Source: Batrachochytrium dendrobatidis JAM81
Taxonomy: Eukaryota; Chytridiomycota; Chytridiomycetes; Rhizophydiales
NCBI RefSeq assembly: GCF_000203795.2
Contig: NW_006281100.1
Coordinates: 991,370-1,055,369, forward strand
Length of the DNA: 64,000 bases
Direction of reading: 5' to 3'
Shown in pieces: positions 1 to 12,171 of this stretch (position 1 is its first letter; each line of letters begins with the position of its first letter). A program made the position numbers and the translations under genes. The notes beneath the pieces were generated by a model. The model did not search any database. It had not been told where the DNA came from and saw nothing but the letters and a program-made list of their open reading frames with translations.

Positions 1-2146
1 GTGCATGATTATCAAACCCCATTGATATCGCTGCTACTTATTTTTGTAATCTTCATGGTGGTTTCAACTATTATTTTACAATTTTTAAATGTGAATCATA
101 ACAAGCATGCAGGGACCGTAAAATCAAGCATTAAAATGCTTGTTAAAGATGAGGATGCAGAACTGGGTATTTCTGATTCTCACAGCAATTCCAAAAATCA
201 TCATTCCAGCATACATGTCAAGATTAAAAGTTTGACGCTGCAACTGACAATCAAATCAATAATGCCATCTACGCCTACTATTAAAAAGGTCTTGTTGGAT
301 AATGTGACAACAAGCTTTCCTCCCAACTCACTTTCAATTATTATGGGTGGTAGCGGAACAGGAAAATCAACACTACTATCTGTTCTTACTGCACGCAAAC
401 TGAAAATCAATGCCATGTCCAAACTGGATCAGACTGGTACTGTTATGTTTAATGACATTCCAGAAAATAATCCGGCTCGCATTGCTTCTGTGTGTTCATT
501 TGTTCCACAAAGTGACTCTCATTTATTGCCTGCGCTGACTTGTCGCGAGACATTGCATTATGCTGCTATGTTGAGGCTGCCATCTGAGTGGACCAAGAAA
601 CAGAAGCAAGACCAAGCAGAGCAAATTTTGGCTGTTTTGGGATTGCGTCATTGTGCAAATACAGTGGTTGGCAGCGAGTTTCGAAAGGGTATATCTGGTG
701 GTGAGAAACGTCGTCTGAGTATTGGTGTGCAAATGCTGACAGATCCGAGTGTGTTGGTGATTGATGAGCCAACAAGTGGATTAGATGCATTCACTGCCCA
801 TCATATCATGCTCACTCTCAAAAATTTGGCTCAATCTGGCCGTACTATCGTTTGCTCCATCCATCAACCTCGTAGCGATATTTTCTCCATGTTTGACCAT
901 ATTTTACTTTTGGCTCGTGGTGGTCGCGTAGCTTATTCTGGTCCTGCTTTGCAGATTATGCCCCATTTTATTGCTTTGGGGCATGAACTTCCTGCATTCA
1001 CCAATCCAGCAGACTATATTTTGGATATAAGCTCGATAGATTTTAGAAATGCCAAAGCCGAAGCCACGACTCGTGTTCAAGTGGATCATATCGTTGACTA
1101 TTGGAAATCATGCACACTTTCCACCACTTTGGATCTAAACGACACCAAAGCTGATGTCAATGGTTCAAAAAGTGCAGAAGCAGATGGATCTTTGGAGATT
1201 AAGCCACGAAAAAAAACATCCTTCTTCAATGCATTTTATGTGCTGTCCATTCGCAGCATAGTGAATACCCAGCGTCAACCTCTTCTTGTTATTGCTCGCA
1301 TTATGCAAGTCGTATTTCTTGGTATTATACAAGCCATTTATCTCCCAAATCAGTCTTACAACCAAACCAGTATTCAAAACCGTATAGGTGTCCTTCAACA
1401 AACAGTTGCAGTTCTTTTTGTCGGTCTTCTCAATTGCGTTGCTGTTTTCCCTCCTGAACGTGATCTCCTGTATCACGAATTCGCTGATGGTGCATACACG
1501 CTTGGTCCCTTTTTCTTTGCATACAACCTTATAGAAATCCCTATTGAAATCGTTTCGGCTTTGCTGTATTCGCTGTTCATCATGTTTGCTATTGGTTTAA
1601 ATACAACACCGGTGACTTATATGTGCATGGCATTATCAGTATTTTGTTTTGTGAATATCGGCGAAAGTATCGGGATTGCTTTCTGCTCTATTGTCAATCA
1701 TGTTGGATTTTCCGTGTCGTTGACGAATTCCGTTCTAGGTATATTGAATACTCAATTCTTGCATTCAACAACACGATTAATTCATACTCGTCTACTTTTT
1801 GATCCTATTAGGTGTGTTTGTTGTTATGTCGGGTATGCTTTCATCCAATATGCCGCTGGTTCTTGATCGCTTGAATCGCATCTCACCCATCCCGTACCTT
1901 ACACGATTGATGGCTATCAATGAATTTCAATCCAATGTGATTTACACTTGCACGCAACAGGAAATTCTGACTGGGACATGCATGTATCACACGGGGTCTG
2001 ACGTTTTAAAGCTTCTCAGTGGAAGTACAGATACTATGGCATTTGAAAGCAACAAATTTGTGCTTTATATTGTTGTTGGATGTGTGTTGGCTGTTGCGTA
2101 TCGACTGATAGCATATATGGTGTTGCTATTCAAAGTACGCATGTAA
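1..2146 (+). CDS. ABCG-family ABC transporter, 3' part (5' end outside window)
   Basis: Exons 1-1738 and 1812-2146. The reading frame is open from base 1, so the true start lies upstream. In order: a hydrophobic segment (residues 8-30), perhaps the end of an earlier membrane domain; an ATP-binding domain with Walker A GGSGTGKS near 116, signature SGGEKRR near 232 and Walker B VLVIDEPTSGLD near 250; then an ABC2 membrane domain. This NBD-then-TMD order is the ABCG layout, and the leading hydrophobic segment suggests the second half of a full-size fungal transporter. The frame appears to stop at 1866, but a 73-base intron (donor GTATAT, acceptor TTAG) joins SVLG to VFVVMSGML and restores the family motif, so this is splicing and not a frameshift. 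Family membrane exporter of lipids or drugs; substrate cannot be told. Confidence 0.9.
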
Positions 2147-2265
2147 ATTCTACAAACTATTATGCATTTTAGATTTTGAATAAAGTTTGGGGTTTAAATA
2201 TATCGTGTTTTTTGAGGATGATGGATCAAAAACGAGTTGATGTATAAAAATAAAAAACGCAAAAG

Positions 2266-2338
2266 TGGAGAACCTGAGCATTGATCCCAGTGCCTCTCGC
2301 ATGCTAAGCGAGCGCTCTACCATTTGAGCTAGATCCCC
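2266..2338 (-). tRNA. tRNA-Ala (anticodon AGC)
   Basis: The minus strand folds as a 73-nt cloverleaf: acceptor GGGGATC with GTTCTCC, D arm GCTC/GAGC, anticodon stem CTCGC/GCGAG with loop TTAGCAT (anticodon AGC), and T arm CTGGG/CTCAG. The G3:U70 wobble pair that marks alanine tRNAs is present. One U:U mismatch sits in the acceptor stem (pair 6-67). There is no intron and no encoded CCA. A run of four T on the minus strand just past the 3' end (2261-2264) fits a Pol III terminator. Confidence 0.95.
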
Positions 2339-2340
2339 AT

Positions 2341-4058
2341 GTCTTCTCAACTACACCATCTGTATATATTCATAACCATGTGTTGCATTTACAATAAACC
2401 ATTTGTATTGTTGGTTTGCATCTTGCTTTGGGCTGCACAATCTTGGATATTTGTTGTACTTGCTACAGATCGACATTCTCAATCCTTTCAAACATAGCGT
2501 CCACCATAATACAGACTATAGTTGTAAACAGATTATCCTCACTTGACATAGTCATCCTATTGAGCTTTATCTACCTGTTTATGACACAACATTGTTCAAT
2601 ACATTGACAACAACCATGCCATGACACTGTTTATTGTGCTTTGGTATCCCTATTTAGTGTGCCATTTACATGAATGTTGCTGCAAGTGTATCCAAAATGG
2701 GATTTATATTCTCACAGTAAAAACTGGAATGCTATCACAGATATTACTCAAACCAAGAGTTGTCGCAACTATTATGCTTTAACTAGAGTAGATAAAAGAG
2801 TTGAGAAATGTAACAGCCTAAAAACAACCGTCATGTTTTAGCATTTGCACTGTAAGCCATTTGTTACAATGTGTAAACCAAAGTCATGTCTAGTGTCTGA
2901 CCAACTGGTTGTTTGGATCAAAACCGTGTCTGTTCAAGTTGATGATGCGATAAACCAAGAAATACATCAAATCTCGGTAAATGCTGTCACACTTTCCAGG
3001 TTGCTGAGACTCACATTACGCACAACTTGACATGAATGGCAATGTTGATGTCGAGACTGTCAATGTATTACAATGTATTGGTCAACAGTGACTGCGATCA
3101 ATGACAATATTGCAGTCGATCCAATTCATTTGTTGACACACACATGAATGTCAATACTCGAATCAATGTGTTGACTGGAACAATCACCATCCACTTGTCA
3201 GATTCAGCATGCCATTGACCGTGTTGCAATACAATTGACCAACATATCATGTTGTATGTTGTATCGAGTCACGACATACAATATTATTGACTGAACACAG
3301 GTCACAACTGCAAGTATTCATATGGTAATGGATTGACATTGCCGTTGATATCCAATTGATTGACTAGTCGATCATCATCAATTGCATCAGTGATTGGTAT
3401 ATGCAACTGATATACACCATGTCCGAGTCTGATACATGTCGATATATGCGTATCAATCAGCAATGCAGATTTGTGGCTATTACAGTCGAATGTGATCACA
3501 AACTGTGTAAATGTGAGTCGAGTCGATCACTAAACTAACAAATTAATGATTGCATTGTAAATATCTGTAATTTGTCCGTGTCAAAGCAACCCAGTGATTC
3601 AAAAAGCACATTCATTTGAACATGAAATCTTGGCAATTATAATCGTATCAAGTATATTCAATTGGAATATCTGATGTGCAATGGCTTATTGAATGGCAGA
3701 TATGTTGCTAGATATGCGTGTATTCAGTTGCTGCATGACTCGTATCTGGATAATACAAATTCAAGGTGTCTGCTTCAACACAATTAGCATTAATTGTCAC
3801 TGGTGTGTTGGATTTGGTAATTGATTTGAACCTATCAAGTAGTGCAGTAATATCTTGCTGATATCCAACTCATTTCAACGCAATATCAGTGTTCAATCTG
3901 ATTCAATATCAATTACTCACACAATTTCATGCAAATTAGGAAAATGATTACATTGAACCCAGCATGCTACACATCCACCATTGAATCAATATGGTATTAA
4001 CATGGTAACAAGTATATACCAAGTGCAGATAAAAAACGATCAGATCAGTGTTTAATTA
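2341..4058. other. intergenic spacer, no gene seen
   Basis: About 1.7 kb of AT-rich sequence with many short overlapping words of the type CAATTGA, GACTCGA, TGTTGA and their complements. Reading frames are short and show no domain or splice-supported exon. It lies between the ABC transporter/tRNA-Ala and the 3' end of the OTU gene. Confidence 0.6.
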
Positions 4059-5815
4059 TTATATTTCCACCAAAGAATTGTAATGTGCTCCAAGTCCATA
4101 AGCCTTGCGATGATACGACACGATCAATGGTTTAGTATTCTTTGTTTTTTCACCAATTTCTAGAGTTGGTGATCCACTTTGTACAATATGGATTGGATGC
4201 TGCAGAGCTTGCGAAAGCGCTTGAATCTAACAAACGTATGCACTGGTTATACACATGTACTTGTAGAATACAGTCCAGCATATTACTCCAAAGTTTACCT
4301 CCAGTTGTCCGCCCCATACTGCTTCATCACATATTTTACGACAGTATTCATCAAACTCTTCTATAGTGATATTTTCAAATTAAAGCAAAGGCATTTGAAA
4401 CCGTAAGTCAAATTAAATGGCGGTTTGACAATTTGAATATATAGCAACTCAACCATTTGTATACACGTTTCCGTCATCTGTGGCTAGAAAATTGATAAAC
4501 TCATCACGATGATTCAACATGTAAGTGGATGCCAATTCTCTTAGATTCCGATAGTTCTTGTTAAATAAAAGTCATTAAAGATTGCAGAGGTAATGGTTAA
4601 AACAAATTGTAATCATTGACCATAGTGTCCATACAATATGCAATGTCAACTAGATTTACCCATGATGACTGTGAATCTACCAAAAGAAGTTGGTCTGCAA
4701 TTGCATTATACAGACAGTGTCCATCTGGCGCAATCTGTATAATTGAACCAATAGCCAATGTAAATCAAAGAGTTTTTCCAAATGAAATAATGCTTTGAAA
4801 ATAACAATACTTGTTTGATGGTCAAACCCATTTTTGAAATAACTTGGTCCATCGCAGTTTGCTCGATCGCTCTAAAATTAGGCGCATTTGCTGCTTCAGC
4901 TTCAGCTTCTAATCGCATATCTTCCCATTTGGCAGCCTTTCTTTCCTTTGAGTCATGTAATTGAATTTAAAATAGCATTAAAATGCTTGCTTGCATATGG
5001 TAATACCTGCATTTATGGGATACGATAACTACTTGCCTTTCTTTTGGCTTGTCTGCCTTTTTTAAACTTTGCAACAGATTCATCTTTTGAATCAAGAGTG
5101 ATGTCATCCATGGCGTCTTTGATCAAGGCAACATTTACCTAAAACATGAACCAGATCAACACTTGACAAGCATTCAAATCTAGTCAATCAACAAGTGTAG
5201 TTTGCTACCTTTTCAGATTCACATTGAATATCACCTAACATGTTCAATAAATACTGTCAGACTGACATCAATACTCATCACATCTATCTATAAGCAATCA
5301 AGTACTGAATGTCACCATCTAAAATGGCGGTATCGGCAGCAATTTCTTGAGAATGACGCTCAGCCTGTTCATTCTGCAATTGAGCAATTTGATCCTGAAC
5401 CTGTTTCTTCTGTAAGCTCAAATATGATGTTCATGTCAGAATATGATGCATAAATGGATGATCTTGCATGCTGTATGAATGAATTCAACTCTCATGAATC
5501 TGTTTGACTTGGTGACAAGTTTAAGCATGTAGTTTTGTAGTATGGGTCGTACCTGTGCCTTTCCTGATGCTCCTTTGGCAATTGTCTTTTTTAAAGCAGT
5601 GGTTTTGGCAATGAGTTCCTTGTTCTAGCCATTGTGCATGTATGTTTATTATTTTAATTCATGTTGAAAAAACAAAAGGATTGCATCGATGCATTCAAAC
5701 ACAATCCGTTTGATGGGTTGAATAGAATCCATGTTGACTGTAAAATGGTTATCAGTTATACCTCTTGTCTATGTCTAGCCAATAGCGCTTCATGAGCAAC
5801 TTCCCGATCCGTCAT
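4059..5815 (-). CDS. OTUD6B: OTU-domain deubiquitinase, OTUD6B-like
   Basis: Ten short exons on the minus strand: 5762-5815, 5553-5624, 5316-5409, 5209-5234, 5037-5138, 4811-4945, 4681-4734, 4454-4556, 4299-4360 and 4059-4226. They join in frame to 289 residues, close to the roughly 290 of OTUD6B. The N-terminal half is a charged coiled coil (residues 1-130). The OTU cysteine-protease domain follows, with PDGHCLYNAI carrying Asp165 and Cys168, conserved WGGQLE near 230, and the catalytic histidine in GAHYNSL (His282). The family removes ubiquitin from substrates and has been linked to translation control and proteasome function. The donor after exon 5 reads AAAG|GCAAGT, a GC-AG intron; using it gives a smooth KRK-ERKAAKWED junction typical of the family. 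No single exon is long enough to be noticed as an ORF. Confidence 0.88.
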
Positions 5816-6809
5816 ATTACAGCTGGTAATAACGAAGATGAAAACAAGGAAAACTATTTCAGGTCAATTTCATGTTTTGAAACCATTTTGATAATAAGCT
5901 GTTGTCGCAACATCAAAAACTGTGAATTCTCTGTAAGATTGTACGATTGTTGGCGTACAAATTATATGCGAAACGCTGGAGATTGTGTTGATAAAACCAA
6001 ATGAGAAACGCTGTTTTATATTTAATCGAAAGAAACTGCACGTCGTGGCAACAACTCGGATTATCGCTGCAATACAGGAAATATAAGCAATGGAGGATTC
6101 TGTCACTTGAATTGACGCTTTTTTATACAAACCAAACGTTACAAGCAAACATTGAGTGATTGACATGCAAACAGCAGTTGCATTACTGATGTCATGATTG
6201 TTGTTGAACTAGATTGCGATTGTATCTGAAATTTACACGCTAATTCATTATCCAATCTTGTCTGACATTATTGTTGGCTTTAGTCACATTTGGTTTGTAC
6301 AACTGCCATGAGTTGTACTACCATTATCATTGTGTATCTGAACACCAAATATTCCAATACATCAATAATACCACAGTGTAAACAGTAATACAGTTGATCA
6401 GTATTGTGGCAAGACTTTTCATTCAAGTTTGTATTGGAAATATTCGATGGTTTAATCACCACATACTGTTTGTAATGCGATTTTCATTGATCTCATCTCA
6501 TCTCAGTCCAGTCCATCTAATTTATGATGATGTTTAGTAATCCATTACCATGTGTTGTAGTAAACTAACTTGTTTATTGAACCAAATCTACAACGATCAC
6601 ATTCAGAATATTAATTTACAGTATTTCTAAATGCATGTTTGATAACAATCCAATTTTGTTACAAAAAACTGATCAAAACAATACTAAAATGGAACAACTC
6701 GTTTGTGTGTTTGACAACAATCCAAACATAAACAATTGTTGGCAATTGTTGGACATTCGCATGAATGAAATTGTCAAATCAAAATTCAACTTTACTAATT
6801 TTATCAAAC
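5816..6809. other. intergenic spacer with one copy of a dispersed repeat block
   Basis: About 1 kb between the start codons of the divergent OTU and ARM-DUF4246 genes, so it must hold both promoters. No coding exon is seen. Bases 6174-6232 are a diverged copy of a block found inside the MITE copy at 13636-14024. An in-frame upstream ATG at 6765 could add 15 residues to the gene that follows. Confidence 0.55.
6174..6232 (+). repeat. dispersed ~60-bp repeat block, copy 1
   Basis: Matches 13695-13757 in the same orientation at most positions. Both read GTTGCATTACTGA, then a TGTCAT core, then ATTGTTGTTGAACTAGAT followed by GCGAT. Copy 2 lies inside a MITE, but no inverted ends are seen around this copy. 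Confidence 0.7.
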
Positions 6810-9800
6810 ATGAAGTTGGATGATAACATGAAAGAGTTGATTCAACACCTGGAAGATTTGAAACTGTTAACAACGGATGCTCAACTATACAAGGCTGAAC
6901 AAATATGGGATAAACTGCTTGTATTGCTATTGGAGTTGAAAGAACAAGACTACAGTAAGTTTAATAGCCATTGGATTATCGATGAGTTCAAATCATTGCT
7001 GACTTTGCATTGGTTTGAAATGGCAGGCTATACAGATGTAGCGCCTCGCTTACAGAGTATTGAACTGCAAGATATCATAACCAAGTATTTGGAGTATAAT
7101 CGACCCAGTTTACAGGTATTCATATATTGTAACAATAATGGATTGTTCATGACTAAACTAATCAACATGTGTTGTGCAGATCAAAGTAATGGAATTTACT
7201 GCAGTGTTTTTGAGTATGATGTACAGTTATGATCGGTTCAAAGTATCTCAACGACTAAGCAACCAACTTGCACAACTCATGCAATCACCAAACCGTCAAG
7301 TCAAAATGATGGCAAGTCATGATTGATATTGATCAAATGATTGTCATTCAACTCATCTAGTGTCAATATGCATATAGGCGATAAAAACATGTACAGAGTT
7401 TTACAGTTATAGACACTGGAGTGAGGAGTGTAAACTTGACATCAAGCCAATGGTTGAGATTATTGTTCACGAGTCTGATCAACAAGTGCTCACATTGGCG
7501 ATTAACCTGTTCTTGCAAGTTTGTCATGATATTGACGATGAAAATGTATGTTTACAACAATACAATATTGGATCAGTTTGGATAGTGTCGAGTCTTGTTG
7601 ATTGTATACTTGACATTGAACAATATCATTAGTTTGGCATCGTGGTATCAATACTTGTCTCACGACTGGAATCATCCAATGGTCTAGTTGCTGTTGGTTT
7701 TATCGAAAACTTTCAAATCATATTTTGTAATATTTATCCTCATGACCCAGTAAAAGCAGCGGGATGTGGCATCATTCCAGCACTGGTCAATACGCTCAGG
7801 TATGTGGTGTTATGCATAAATGTGTGTCCAGTCATCACAATTGGTAAATTTGACATGGTTGGATTGACATGACATGAATACAGGAGTGTCGATCAAGAAG
7901 TGATTTATAAAAGTATTGCTGCTATTCAGAGTTTTTACAATGTTACAGATTATGAAGTGATTTCAGCCGAGTTGATGGGACTGGATTTGATTCAAACACT
8001 GGACGACTTGTATATCAGATACAGCAACGACTCGGAACTAAAAACACGCATAATCAGAATGGCTGGATCAGCTGCATCCAAAATGCACGACTTTCCTGTA
8101 TCGCTTGTACGATCGTTGGTTTTTGAGCAATTGACGATATTGATGTGTGATGTCGATATGAATGATCCTTTGCGTCTGTTTAATAATGTCAGCGACATGA
8201 TTCAGAAATCTACAAACAAGGACGAGATGATCAAGGTGTTTCAAGAATATGGAATTGTAAAGCAACTCAACACTATTATTTCGCGTACAGATATACGTTT
8301 GTGTGATTCTGGTGGTATTGTAAAACTAATCAAAGCACTTGTTGATTTTGCCGACAATCATTCCGACAGTTCAATACGTACCGAGTTGGATCAAGGCGGG
8401 ATATTTGAAAATCTAACGGCTATTGTAAAATCGGATACTGCTAAATACAGAAACAAAAGGGCTGCTGGCCAGATCATTGAAACGTGTTTCCAGCATCGGG
8501 TTCACGTTGCTAATTCGGACATTCAGTCATATGACGACAATGCCGAAATTGATACGAGTTCTGGAATGGCCGGAGATACACATGGACAGGCACGCACACT
8601 TGTCGAAATGCGGTATATCCAGTATCTGCAATCTATACTTTGCAAACCCATGTGGTGGATCGATATCACAAACCAGCATATTGTGGAGCAATGGAGGGCT
8701 GACTCACTCGATCGGAATATATCACCATCAACATTTAATCTTGCATTGGAACAACTCGGGGTTTTTGCCAAACAGCTTGTTTGTAATGGCAGTGATGGAT
8801 TTGGCACAATTGTACCAGGACCTGTTGAACTGACGTATATACTGGACAATGGCATACCTGACAATGTATACACGCGATTGATGACAAATGTATCGGATAT
8901 TGAACATGGATCAAATCACAACACTGGTCAAATGGTGCACAATCTGATTGATGCATCAATGTACAGTGTTGTATATGGACAAACGATGATTGTACCACTG
9001 AGTATACGACTCAAATACACCACAATGGTACCATGCGATATATTGTTATCGACTCGACTTGTTTCAGATACGCCCATCATTAACGGCGATTCCAAGTTTA
9101 TATCATGCAAGTTCCAATGGCTTCCGAGTGAATTCCATGTCGAACAGGATGGCAGTGTGACCATCAACTCATACATCAACAATCTGAATCCGATATGGCA
9201 TCGAGACATGTACAAATGCATTGCCAAAATATTTAAATGTTTTGTCCCGATGTTTGAAAGTCTGTTCAGAACGATACATCCAATGTTCAAGTATATTGAT
9301 ATTCACAATGGCATAAATGGATATGAATCACCAAGCCAGTCAGATCATGATGATATGCAGCCAGACACTCGAGTCATTCGTCCCGTGTATGTACCAACAC
9401 TTCCGGAACATTTTGAATCCAAATACGAATCAGCAAAGCCAGTATCACTGCGTGGTCGTAATCTACAAGTCATTGTCAAACTCACCAACATTCAACTGAC
9501 ACCATCCAAACCTAAATACGACGAGGGAAACTGGCACATTGAAGGTCCAATTAACGAATCGATTGTTGCAACTGGACTGTATTACTACGACGTGGAAAAT
9601 ATCACCACACCCAAACTCGATTACCGCGAGGCTGTTGATCGGTTTGATGAAAGAGCATCTGGTACGTATTGGAAAGATGTGTATGGTATTGATCAAGAAT
9701 CACGACGCAATCAGTATATAGGATTGCTTGAATTACCAAATGGTCGATGTGCAGTTTATCCCAATCGATATCAACACAAAGAACAATCATTTGAACTTGC

Positions 9801-10098
9801 AGATCCAACTCAACCAGGACACTGCAAGATTCTGACATTTTTTGTAGTGAATCCAGTCTGTCGGATTGTTTCGACTGCGCATGTGGCTCCACAACAACCA
9901 CAATGGTACAACTCGAGTCTTGACAAGGCACCCATACCGCCTGAACTGTGGAATGATATCACGCAGTATATTCAAGGTGTTCAATCACCAGCTGAAGCCA
10001 AACACTATCGAGATGAATTGACAAGTGACCGAATTCAAATCACAACGGCATACAACAAATACATATACGAGCGGGTGTATAATCTTGGTTTATTGTGA
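6810..10098 (+). CDS. ARM/HEAT-like region fused to a DUF4246 domain
   Basis: Exons 6810-7115, 7180-7311, 7378-7545, 7633-7799 and 7884-10098 join in frame to 995 residues. Residues 1-480 are helical with leucine-rich repeats resembling ARM/HEAT proteins, perhaps distantly the proteasome chaperone PSMD5 (weak guess). Residues 500-985 are a full fungal DUF4246 domain: an N-terminal MRYIQYLQ and WRADS region, then VIVKLTNIQLTP, NWHIEG, VATGLYYYD, YPNRYQHK and STAHVAPQQ. The His809-x-Glu811 pair and later His889 look like a metal triad of 2-oxoglutarate/Fe(II) oxygenases; that is inference. Both parts lie in one uninterrupted 2.2-kb exon, so this is a real fusion in the DNA and not a mis-splice. 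The exon 2 donor ATG|GCAAGT is a second GC-AG site. The start could instead be ATG 6765. Substrate and role are unknown. Confidence 0.82.
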
Positions 10099-12171
10099 GG
10101 TTGTGATTTTACAACAATGAGTTGCAATGCCAGTCAGATCTATGCAATTGAATGGATCGAATAAATTGAATGAATTGAATCAATCATGTCAATCATGACA
10201 GTGATTGTTGATTATATTGACTGATTGTGTACAATTGATTGATACAAGTGATATGGATGCATCATTCGGTGTTGTTGAATCAAATCATTGCTTGATTCTG
10301 TCAATGTGATCAAATGGATTACTACAAAACTGTGCATGCTCAAGTTGAATCAAGTATTGAATCGAGTATTGGATTGATATTTACACACAACCACAATTAC
10401 AACCACAATTGCAATCAGCACAGTCTGAATATTAGACATTTGAACATCACGTATCGAGTTGTGGATAAATGCGAGTTGGCATATTGGACTGTTTTTGTAG
10501 TTTATTAATGATTTGATTCACGACTGTTTGAATTCAAGGCTCAATATGGATTACAACTGGATTGTCGTTGTTTCCATTTGGGATGACAAATCTGTCAATG
10601 TGTTGATTGATTGCTAGTCCATTGTCCAATCCATTGATCAGTAATTGTCCAAATCAAAGTTGTATCCGAGTCGAGTTGTCAATCAGGATACCATAACCTG
10701 ACATCCAAACGATTATTCAAATGACTGTTGAAACCATCAATGATTGCCAGAATAAGCTTTACGACTCGACTGCAATAACCACCACAATCATGGTCAGGTT
10801 AGTATGTTGATCCGTTTACAAAGTTACAATACTGCAACAGATTCAACATACTCTTGAAAGTGATGCACACCACATGGATCCAGCAAACCCACTGATGAAT
10901 TGAACCAATCAATTGACCAATGACATGACTCGATATTGGACATCGAGTTGCACACAGTTGGTAAAAAGTCACCGACATGTTCAGATAGTCAAACCTTGAC
11001 TACAGGTTGATATCATCACCCAACACACCAAATACAACACACAATCTGGACGACTACTGGATCATATTGTGGATATCAATCAACGTAGCTAATGGTTCCA
11101 AACAACCATGTACAATCATGTACAGTCATTACAGGACAATATAATACATTTATGAATAGCATGTTGTAATCAACACGAGTGGAGTTGTGCAATAGACTTG
11201 TCATGGCTTACAATGGTTTGATATGAACATGATGACTCGGACTCTATTCAGTCGGATCAACTCGACTACAATTGGTCGTGTATATTATGATTAACAGGAT
11301 CAATTGTAGTTGAACTCGAATACAGATTGACTGTTGAGTCACAATGCGTGGTATCAGCAACATGATGTGCTATATAGTGGAATGTATACGCTAACCTGAC
11401 ATGTGTCATGTAGTGTGTATTCGATCAATATGGGTATTAGCAATCAACAAGTCATACGATGTTTGTGTTCGAGTGATGGAATGGAATACAATGGAATGAA
11501 ATGAGTGCATCAATCCAGAATACGAGTCAACCATGACATATGATCATAATGTGTGGTTGATACAACTATATAGTGACAATCAATGTTGATATAGTAATAC
11601 CCAACATGCAATGCCAACACAACGGTTGCAAGTCACTGATCATCAATGTGACATTGTGGTTGCGACATGAACTGCATTGTATTGATTCAGTTGATTGATT
11701 GAATTACTGGACAATATGTAATGATGATTGATCATGTCAAGTTGAATGGAAAGCATCACCAAACCACATGTTGAATCATGTCAACCACAACACATATTGA
11801 TGACCATCCAACAACTGAATATCAACTCAGTTGTTAGATGGTCTTGTTTAAACATGCATTTGTTCATATTTCAGCTCACTGACCCTTTTTAGGGTGGATA
11901 AGGGTGGAATACACAATCAGCCATATGATACTCGAATGCATAGTCAAGCAGCGGTCCAACCAATATTGCGGTTGTTATATAAATGGATATCCCTTCAAAG
12001 TTGGATATTGATGCCAAATCACCATCAACCCTGATAATAAAGCCAATCCCTAAAACGGTCATCCAATATGCTTTTAATATTATCCGTCCAATAGCCGATA
12101 TAAATACGATCCAGCCTTGCTTGTTCAATAGCAGCCATATACAACGTGTTTGACCAATACAAACCAATACA
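10099..12171. other. long AT-rich spacer, no gene seen
   Basis: About 2.1 kb built of short, partly palindromic words (CAATTGATT, GACTCGA, ATCATGAT, TGTTGAATC and complements), similar in style to 2341-4058 and 13036-13635. No frame over 64 codons starts here apart from one antisense shadow at the right edge. The last few hundred bases are the likely promoter region of the secreted-protein gene. Confidence 0.6.

Noticed and set aside
1739..1866. Apparent frameshift at the end of the ABC transporter
   Set aside because: A 73-base intron with GT and AG ends restores frame and conserved sequence.
2150..2350. 66-codon antisense frame with DLAQMVERSLSMREALG
   Set aside because: It is the translation of the tRNA-Ala gene, a well-known spurious protein call in many genomes.
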